Assembly: GCA_044507605.1 (NCBI GenBank)
Contig: JBIQJI010000029.1
Location: forward strand, 1 to 64,000
Source: Thermopolyspora sp044507605
GTDB lineage: Bacteria; Actinomycetota; Actinomycetes; Streptosporangiales; Streptosporangiaceae
DNA: 64,000 nt
Reading direction: 5' to 3'
In this document: piece by piece, positions 58,871 to 64,000 of the stretch
How the letters are laid out: the number at the start of each line of letters is the position of its first letter
Position numbering within the stretch: position 1 is the first letter of the stretch
The notes under the pieces: model-generated
What the model was told of the DNA's origin: nothing
The model's database searches: none
The model's input: the letters and a program-made list of their open reading frames with translations, nothing else
Program-made: the position numbers and the translations under genes

Positions 58871-59758
58871 GTGCCCCAGCGCGTGCAGGTCAACGTCGAG
58901 GGCCGCGACCTGACCCTGAGCAACCTGGACAAGGTGCTCTATCCGGCCACCGGGTTCACCAAGGCGGAAGTGATCGACTACTACTCCCGCGTGGCGCCCG
59001 TGCTGCTCCCCCATATCCGCGGCCGTCCGCTGACCGTGAAGCGGTACCCGGACGGCGTCACCGGCGACTTCTTCTTCGAGAAGAACGCCCCGGCCCACAC
59101 CCCCGCGTGGGTCCGGCAGGTCACCATCCCCACCCCCGGCAGCGGCAAGGACCGCGACACGATCGACTTCGCCGTCGTCGACGACCTGCCGACCCTCGTC
59201 TACTACGCCAACCTCGCCGCGCTCGAACTGCACGTCCCCATGTGGCGGGTGACCGCGGACGGCACGCCGTGCGCCCCCGACACGCTCGTGTTCGACCTCG
59301 ACCCGGGCGCCCCCGCCACGATCGTCGAGTGCTGCCGGGTCGCCCACCTGCTGCGCGACGCGCTGCGCGCCGACGGCCTGGAGGCGGTGCCCAAGACCAG
59401 CGGCCGCAAGGGCATGCAGCTGTACGTGCCGCTGCGCGGCACCGGCATCGACGACACCAGCGCGTACGCCCGGCGCCTGGCCCGGCGGCTGGAGTCCGGG
59501 CACCCGAAAGAGATCACCAGTGTGATGGCCAAGCGGGCCCGGCCCGGCAAGGTGTTCATCGACTGGAGCCAGAACAACCCGGCCAAGACGACGGTGGCGC
59601 CGTACTCACTGCGCGCCGCCGACCGGCCGACCGTGTCGACCCCGCTGACCTGGGACGAGGTGGCGGAGTGCGGCGACCCGGAGCAGATGGTGTTCACCTC
59701 GGCCGACGTCCTCGCCCGGGTGGCGGAACACGGCGATCTGTTCGGCGCCCTCGCGTGA
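58871..59758 (+). CDS. LigD-type primase-polymerase (PolDom) for NHEJ
   Basis: A 295-aa stand-alone polymerase domain of the archaeo-eukaryotic primase type found in LigD. The catalytic aspartates are in FDLDPG (D142 and D144), with TSGRKGMQLYVPL and FIDWSQNNPAKTTVAPYS as other family motifs. No ligase or phosphoesterase domain is attached, so it needs a separate ATP-dependent ligase. It fills or adds nucleotides at ends held by Ku. The start is GTG 58871. It shares a 158-bp divergent promoter region with ku. Confidence 0.93.
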   Translation: MPQRVQVNVEGRDLTLSNLDKVLYPATGFTKAEVIDYYSRVAPVLLPHIRGRPLTVKRYPDGVTGDFFFEKNAPAHTPAWVRQVTIPTPGSGKDRDTIDFAVVDDLPTLVYYANLAALELHVPMWRVTADGTPCAPDTLVFDLDPGAPATIVECCRVAHLLRDALRADGLEAVPKTSGRKGMQLYVPLRGTGIDDTSAYARRLARRLESGHPKEITSVMAKRARPGKVFIDWSQNNPAKTTVAPYSLRAADRPTVSTPLTWDEVAECGDPEQMVFTSADVLARVAEHGDLFGALA

Positions 59759-59918
59759 CCGCGCCCGGGTGCCGGTGGGCGGACCGCGGCCCGAGGCGTT
59801 CCGCGGCGACCTGGGTCGTTCCGGAAGTCGAACGCGGGGCGGCGCGATCGGGTGGCCGTAGGCTGGGAATTGTTCGTAGGCGCATCGACGGACGCCACGA
59901 TGACGGGAGGGTCCGCAG

Positions 59919-60140
59919 ATGTCCGAGCTGAATATGAGTGGAGAGTCCCCCGAGGAGAACGACGACCTGGGGACCGAGGAGGTCTCGATCGAGGCCCCGG
60001 AGGCCGACGCGGCGGAGCAGCAGCGGCCGCTGGACGAAGACGAGGACGCCCTTCCCCAAAGGGTGCCGCTGGAGGTCGATCCGGCCGACGCGATCGAGCA
60101 GGAGCGTGCGGTCGGGCTGGACGAGGACGACTATCGCTGA
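59919..60140 (+). CDS. Small acidic conserved hypothetical protein
   Basis: A 73-aa protein with very high Asp/Glu content, no hydrophobic core and an end DEDDYR. It is probably disordered. GGGAGG lies upstream of ATG 59919. It precedes the TetR gene by about 60 bp. I recall similar acidic proteins in actinomycetes but no known function. Confidence 0.7.
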   Translation: MSELNMSGESPEENDDLGTEEVSIEAPEADAAEQQRPLDEDEDALPQRVPLEVDPADAIEQERAVGLDEDDYR

Positions 60141-60198
60141 GGGGGTTACTCGCGCGTAGGATTGCCGCGAACCGTGATCGAGCCGCAAGGAGACCGAC

Positions 60199-60825
60199 GT
60201 GACGGCCACCCCGGACGCCAGGCCCCGGGGCACCCGCATGCCCCGTTCAGCCCGCCGCAGGCAGCTGCTCGGCGCGGCCCAGGAGGTCTTCGTCGAGAAC
60301 GGCTACCACGCGGCCGCGATGGACGAGATCGCCGAACGCGCCGGGGTCAGCAAGCCAGTGCTCTATCAGCACTTTCCGGGCAAGCTGGAGCTGTACCTGG
60401 CGCTGCTGGACGTTCACGTCGACGACATCGTGCGGCGCTGCCGTGATGCCCTGGCCTCGACGACCGAGAACAAGCAGCGGGTGCGCGCCACGTTCCAGGC
60501 GTTCTTCGACTTCGTGTCGGGTCAGGGCGAGGCGTTCCGGCTGGTCTTCGAGTCCGACCTGCGGCATGTCGCCCCCGTACGGCAGCGGGTCGAGCGGGCA
60601 CAGCGCGAGTGCGCCGAGATGATCAGCAGGGTGATCGAGGAGGACACCGGGGTCTCCAGCGACGAAGCGCACCTGCTGGGCGTCGGCCTGGTCGGCATGG
60701 CCGAGGTCAGCGCCCGCTACTGGATCACCGCCCACGGCACCATCCCCAAGGATTCGGCCGAGCAGCTCATGGCCCGGCTCGCCTGGCGCGGCATCAGCGG
60801 CTTCCCCGTCGAGTCGCGGCATTGA
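60199..60825 (+). CDS. TetR-family regulator (Rv3208 type)
   Basis: A 208-aa TetR regulator. The helix-turn-helix covers about residues 20-65 (QLLGAAQEVFVENGYHAA, GVSKPVLYQHFPGK). The C-terminal domain (FQAFFDFVSGQGEAFRLVFE) matches the conserved actinobacterial Rv3208 type. GTG 60199 is six bases after AAGGAG. The DUF3107 gene follows, as in mycobacteria. Ligand and targets are unknown. Confidence 0.9.
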   Translation: MTATPDARPRGTRMPRSARRRQLLGAAQEVFVENGYHAAAMDEIAERAGVSKPVLYQHFPGKLELYLALLDVHVDDIVRRCRDALASTTENKQRVRATFQAFFDFVSGQGEAFRLVFESDLRHVAPVRQRVERAQRECAEMISRVIEEDTGVSSDEAHLLGVGLVGMAEVSARYWITAHGTIPKDSAEQLMARLAWRGISGFPVESRH

Positions 60826-60852
60826 CCCATGACGCCCCCACCATCGCCCCGC

Positions 60853-60901
60853 CCGGGCCACACCACGCCGGCCCACACCACCATGCCGGCCCACACCATG
60901 C
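60853..60901. repeat. Three short direct repeats before the DUF3107 gene
   Basis: Three imperfect copies of a CCGGCCCACACCA unit lie between the TetR and DUF3107 genes. No role is evident. Confidence 0.5.
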
Positions 60902-60961
60902 AGGATCACACCGCCCGCCACCGTGCGGTGGATTCGCAGCGACCGCAAGGAGAGTGAGCAC

Positions 60962-61195
60962 ATGGAGCTGAAGATCGGCGTGCGTTCGGTGCACCGCGAG
61001 CTCGTGGTCGAAACCGACCTCACCGCCGAGCAGGTCGAGACCGAGCTGCGCAACGCGTTCGCCGCCGAACGCGGCGTGTTCGCCATCACCGACGTCAAGG
61101 GCAGGCGCGTGATCGTGCCGCTCGCTTCGCTCGGCTTCATCGAGATCGGCGAGGGCGAGCAGCGCACGATCGGCTTCGGCGGCGGCTTCCACTAG
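60962..61195 (+). CDS. DUF3107 family protein
   Basis: A 77-aa protein that matches the small actinobacterial DUF3107 family (Rv3208A). ELKIGVRSVHRELVVETDLT at the start and DVKGRRVIVPLASLGFIEIG in the middle are typical, with a GFGGGF end. AAGGAG stands upstream of ATG 60962. It follows the TetR gene and is a likely partner or co-transcribed gene. The function is unknown. Confidence 0.9.
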   Translation: MELKIGVRSVHRELVVETDLTAEQVETELRNAFAAERGVFAITDVKGRRVIVPLASLGFIEIGEGEQRTIGFGGGFH

Positions 61196-61613
61196 GCCGG
61201 TCCGTCAGGCAGGCCCGGCCACGCGGCGTTGTGCGGCGTCGTTCGGCGTTATGCGGACCGGGTCCGGCGCGGGCCGGGCGCCTGGCCCGGGTCAGGATCG
61301 GCCGTAGGAGCAGCCGGGCGGGCGCGGTGCGCTCCGCGCGCCGCAGCCTCCCGCCTGCCCGTCGTCACGTCTGCGGCTGACCGTCGGACAGCCCACGCTC
61401 GCCCTCTGTAACACAGCGCGAAAAATCCAGGGGTTCGGCCCACATCGGGTCAAGAAACTGCCGTAGCGGCGCGAGGCCCTCATGTCCGCACGGTACAACC
61501 GTTCGGGCCTTCGCGCCGCTCTATGCGCGGACCGGCCTGGCTCGCCGCCCCCGGATCGGGCGGCGAGACCGGCCCGGGCACCGGTCTCGCCACCGGTTCC
61601 GCCGGTCGTCCCG
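61196..61613. other. Intergenic stretch between convergent genes
   Basis: About 420 bases with no protein-like frame. It holds the terminator at 61562-61591. The rest is GC-rich sequence without an evident feature. Confidence 0.5.
61562..61591. terminator. Terminator hairpin before the ferritin-like gene end
   Basis: GGCGAGACCGG (61562-61572) pairs perfectly with 61581-61591 over an 8-base loop, 22 bases beyond the ferritin-like stop. Confidence 0.65.
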
Positions 61614-62348
61614 TCAGCCGCGCGAGGCGACGAGGCCGAGGGCGGCCATGCGCTTGTTGTGCTGTTCGGTGAGGCGGGCGAACATGCGGCCGATCTCCGC
61701 GAGGTCGCCGCCGGGTGTCATCTCGACGAGCAGGTCGGCCAGATGCGGACGGGCGGCGGCCACCCGGTTGGCCTGGCTCAGCGCCTCCCCGACCAGCCGG
61801 CGCGACCACAGGGCGAGCCGCCCGGCCGCACGGGGATCCTCCGCCAGGGCGGCGCGCACCCGATCGACCGCGAACTGCGCCCGTCCCTCGTCGGCGAGGG
61901 CCTCCTCGACCAGGGCCGACGTCTCGGCGTCCACGTGCCGGGCCACCTCGCGGTAGAAGTCGGTGGCGATGCCGGAGCCCACGTAGGCCTTCACCAGCGC
62001 CTCCAGCCAGTCGCCCGGCGCCGTGAGCGCATGCCAGGCGTCGAGCGCTTCCACGAACGGCGCCATCGCTTCCTCGGGGTCGGCGCCGAGGGCCGACAGC
62101 CGGTCCCGGAGCAGCTCATAGTGCCGGTGCTCCACGGCGGCGAGGTCGCTCAGCGCGCCCCGGTCGGTGAGCGTGGGCGCGAACCGGGCGGCGTCCTCGG
62201 CGAGCCGCAGAAAGCCGGTCAGCTCGGCGTACGCGAGCACGCCCAGCAGATCGACGACGGCCGCCGGCGCCTCACCGGCAGCAGGTGAACCATTCATATC
62301 GCCTGCGTCGCCAGGTTTCCGCGCGCCGCTATCGGATGAATCACTCAT
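61614..62348 (-). CDS. Ferritin-like di-iron-fold protein (Rv3210c/MiaE-like)
   Basis: A 244-aa all-helical protein of the ferritin-like family near MiaE. Possible metal ligands are AYAELTGFL, AVEHRHYELL, and VDAETSALVEEALADEG, which supply Glu and His in the expected spacing. The first 30 residues are a disordered Gly/Ser/Ala stretch. Two starts are possible, ATG 62348 and ATG 62300; neither has a strong Shine-Dalgarno. Mycobacteria keep a homologue beside the rhlE-like helicase. The role is unknown; a hydroxylase function would be inference. Confidence 0.8.
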   Translation of the reverse strand: MSDSSDSGARKPGDAGDMNGSPAAGEAPAAVVDLLGVLAYAELTGFLRLAEDAARFAPTLTDRGALSDLAAVEHRHYELLRDRLSALGADPEEAMAPFVEALDAWHALTAPGDWLEALVKAYVGSGIATDFYREVARHVDAETSALVEEALADEGRAQFAVDRVRAALAEDPRAAGRLALWSRRLVGEALSQANRVAAARPHLADLLVEMTPGGDLAEIGRMFARLTEQHNKRMAALGLVASRG

Positions 62349-62665
62349 GGCATGCAGGGTACGAGCCCGAGCAGCGACGACATCGACGAACAGACGGAAC
62401 ATAGAGACATCGGTTCGCCGTTGTGGTATCGAGTAGACTGCAATGTGAAAGTGCGACCGCACTGCGTAAGTCCGGGACCTGTGCGATTCCGGGGAGCGTC
62501 CCCGGCCCCCCATCGGTTCCCGGGAGCCCTCACTCACGGCTCGGCTCGAGCCGATGCCGCCGCGGTCGCTGGAAACGTTGAAGGCGCCGCTCCACGTGCC
62601 CGGGGGGGCCAGACCGCAATGAGGTCGGCGGAGACCGCCTTCGCAGGAGACCTAGGCAGGCGAAG
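62349..62665. other. Divergent intergenic region and 5' leader of the helicase gene
   Basis: This stretch separates the ferritin-like and helicase genes. It contains a short palindrome (AGTGCGACCGCACT at about 62450), a small GGGGA/TCCCC hairpin at about 62493 and a TAGACT that could be a -10. A short reading frame from ATG 62621 stops at 62669, overlapping the presumed helicase start. No convincing gene is seen. Confidence 0.5.
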
Positions 62666-64000
62666 CTGACGACGTTCCGAGACCTCGGAGTCATACCGGA
62701 GATTGCCGATGCCCTTGAAACCGAGGGCATCATCACGCCGTTCTCGATCCAGGAGATGGCACTGCCGCTCGCGATCAGCGGGCAGGACGTCATCGGCCAG
62801 GCGCGGACCGGCACCGGCAAGACCTACGCGTTCGGCGTTGCGATGCTGCAGCGCGTGGGCAAGCCACGGAAGAACCGTAAGAAGCCCCGCGGGCTCGTCG
62901 TCGTGCCGACACGTGAGCTCGCGCTTCAGGTCACCGAAGATCTGGTGACCGCCGGCGGCAAGCTCGGCTCCCGGGTCCTGTCGGTCTACGGCGGGCGGGC
63001 GTACGAGCCGCAGATCGAGGCGCTCAAGCAGGGCGTCGACGTGATCGTCGGCACGCCGGGCCGGCTGCTCGACCTGGTGAAGCAGAAGCACCTGGACCTC
63101 GGTCAGGTGAACATGCTGGTGCTCGACGAGGCCGACCGCATGCTCGACCTGGGTTTCCTGCCCGACATCGAGCGCATCATCAAGCTGATCCCGGCCGAGC
63201 GGCAGACCATGCTGTTCTCGGCCACCATGCCCGGCGAGATCGTCGCGCTGGCCCGCAAGTACCTCAACCGGCCGACCCACGTGACCGCCGACGATCCCGA
63301 GTCCGAGGCCGACGCCACGCCGCAGACCGTGCAGCACGTGTGGCGGGTCCACCGCATGGACAAGATCGAGATCGTCGCGCGGATCCTGCAGGCCGAAGGC
63401 CGCGGCCTCACCATGCTCTTCTGCGAGACCAAGCGCGCCTGCGACATGGTGTCGGATCAGCTGCGCGACCGCGGTTTCGCCGCCGCCGCCGTGCACGGCG
63501 ACCTCGGCCAGGGGCAGCGGGAGCAGGCGCTGCGCGCGTTCCGCAACGGCAAGGTCGACGTGCTGGTCGCCACCGACGTCGCCGCCCGCGGCATCGACAT
63601 CGACGATGTGACGCACGTGGTCAACTACGACTGCCCGCAGGACGACAAGACGTACGTCCATCGCATCGGCCGCACCGGCCGGGCGGGCCGCACCGGCATC
63701 GCGGTGACCTTCGTCGAGTGGGAGGAACTGACCCGCTGGAAGGTCATCAACAACATGCTCGGCCTCGACTTCCCCGAGCCCGTCGAGACCTACTCGACCT
63801 CCCCCAACCTCTACAGCGAGCTCGGCATCCCCGAGGGCACCAAGGGTGTGCTGCCGAAGGCCAAGCGCTCCCGGGCCGGGCTGGAGGCCGAGGAGCTGGA
63901 GGACGTCGGGGAGACCGGCCGCATCCGGTCCCGCCGCCGTGACTCCCGCGACGACCGCCGTGACTCCCGGGAGGATCGGCCGCGCCGCGACCGGCAGCGC
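62666..64000 (+). CDS. DEAD-box RNA helicase, cut by the window end, apparent CTG start
   Basis: At least 445 residues of a RhlE-like DEAD-box helicase (Rv3211 counterpart). Motifs in order: Q motif (TPFSIQEMALP), GQARTGTGKT, PTRELALQ, GTPGRLLD, LDEADRML, FSATMPG, TDVAARGIDI and HRIGRTGRAGR. The tail begins an Arg/Asp-rich region (RRRDSRDDRRDSRED) and continues past the edge. The frame is open from 62582 and has no ATG, GTG or TTG before the Q motif. The codon where homologues start (xTTFRDLG) is CTG 62666. The first in-frame ATG, 62756, would remove the Q motif. Confidence 0.9.
   Translation, partial: MTTFRDLGVIPEIADALETEGIITPFSIQEMALPLAISGQDVIGQARTGTGKTYAFGVAMLQRVGKPRKNRKKPRGLVVVPTRELALQVTEDLVTAGGKLGSRVLSVYGGRAYEPQIEALKQGVDVIVGTPGRLLDLVKQKHLDLGQVNMLVLDEADRMLDLGFLPDIERIIKLIPAERQTMLFSATMPGEIVALARKYLNRPTHVTADDPESEADATPQTVQHVWRVHRMDKIEIVARILQAEGRGLTMLFCETKRACDMVSDQLRDRGFAAAAVHGDLGQGQREQALRAFRNGKVDVLVATDVAARGIDIDDVTHVVNYDCPQDDKTYVHRIGRTGRAGRTGIAVTFVEWEELTRWKVINNMLGLDFPEPVETYSTSPNLYSELGIPEGTKGVLPKAKRSRAGLEAEELEDVGETGRIRSRRRDSRDDRRDSREDRPRRDRQR

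Noticed and set aside
1..64000. CRISPR array, rRNA, prophage or intact insertion sequence
   Set aside because: No regularly spaced repeats, rRNA sequence, transposase, integrase or phage structural gene was seen on either strand.

Overview
The window reads as chromosomal DNA of a high-GC actinomycete. Coding frames almost always end codons in G or C, GTG and TTG starts are common, and many genes overlap by four bases. The gene content and order strongly recall the block I remember as Rv3193c-Rv3211 in Mycobacterium tuberculosis: UPF0182, PDZ/Lon-like protease, DUF2342 protease, ABC1 kinase, whiB7, uvrD2, mrx1, nudC, adnB, adnA, an MGMT-like gene, moeZ, TetR, DUF3107, ferritin-like and DEAD-box helicase. 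Together with tandem mycosins, a teichoic-acid polymerase and a mixed set of regulators, this suggests a filamentous actinomycete, perhaps Streptosporangiales. The rank below the phylum is inference.

Layout. 1-6.5 kb holds accessory metabolism: a translationally coupled tetR-ferredoxin-P450 operon, a PPOX-fold protein, a Gfo/Idh dehydrogenase with a LacI-type operator, a malonyl/acyl-CoA synthetase and a RibD/DHFR-like protein. 6.7-8 kb is a disturbed region with a HATPase regulator, an ORF interrupted by TGA, nested inverted repeats and a truncated methyltransferase. 8-22 kb is conserved housekeeping: ThiF-like/ABC1-kinase pair, YgjP-type metallopeptidase, EEP phosphatase, NUDIX, DUF2342 protease, SDR, moaE, PDZ protease, UPF0182 and initiator tRNA. 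22.6-29.2 kb carries whiB7 with an attenuator leader, tesB, uvrD2, a lipase-like secreted hydrolase, mycoredoxin and nudC.

29.3-34.1 kb is an iron-box-controlled operon of one ATP-grasp ligase and two IucA/IucC-type (NIS) siderophore synthetases. It is followed by a VapBC-like toxin-antitoxin pair (34.2-34.9 kb). The two subunits of the AdnAB resection motor lie on the same strand but are separated by 3.4 kb of Clp-N, MerR-like, XRE and small genes. 45-48 kb encodes a large CDP-glycerol glycerophosphotransferase. 49.2-53.3 kb is a four-gene operon made of two copies of a membrane-protein plus mycosin module; one of the mycosins has lost its catalytic serine and oxyanion asparagine.

53.4-64 kb holds moeZ, an alpha/beta hydrolase, two secreted SH3-like proteins (one with a long His/Asp/Gly-rich tail), divergent ku and LigD-type polymerase (NHEJ), TetR, DUF3107, a ferritin-like protein and a DEAD-box helicase that runs off the end and appears to lack any ATG/GTG/TTG start.

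The most notable signals are the mycosin/pseudomycosin module, the whiB7 leader, the His-rich secreted protein, the iron-regulated NIS operon and the split adnA/adnB. No CRISPR array, intact insertion sequence, rRNA or prophage was seen.
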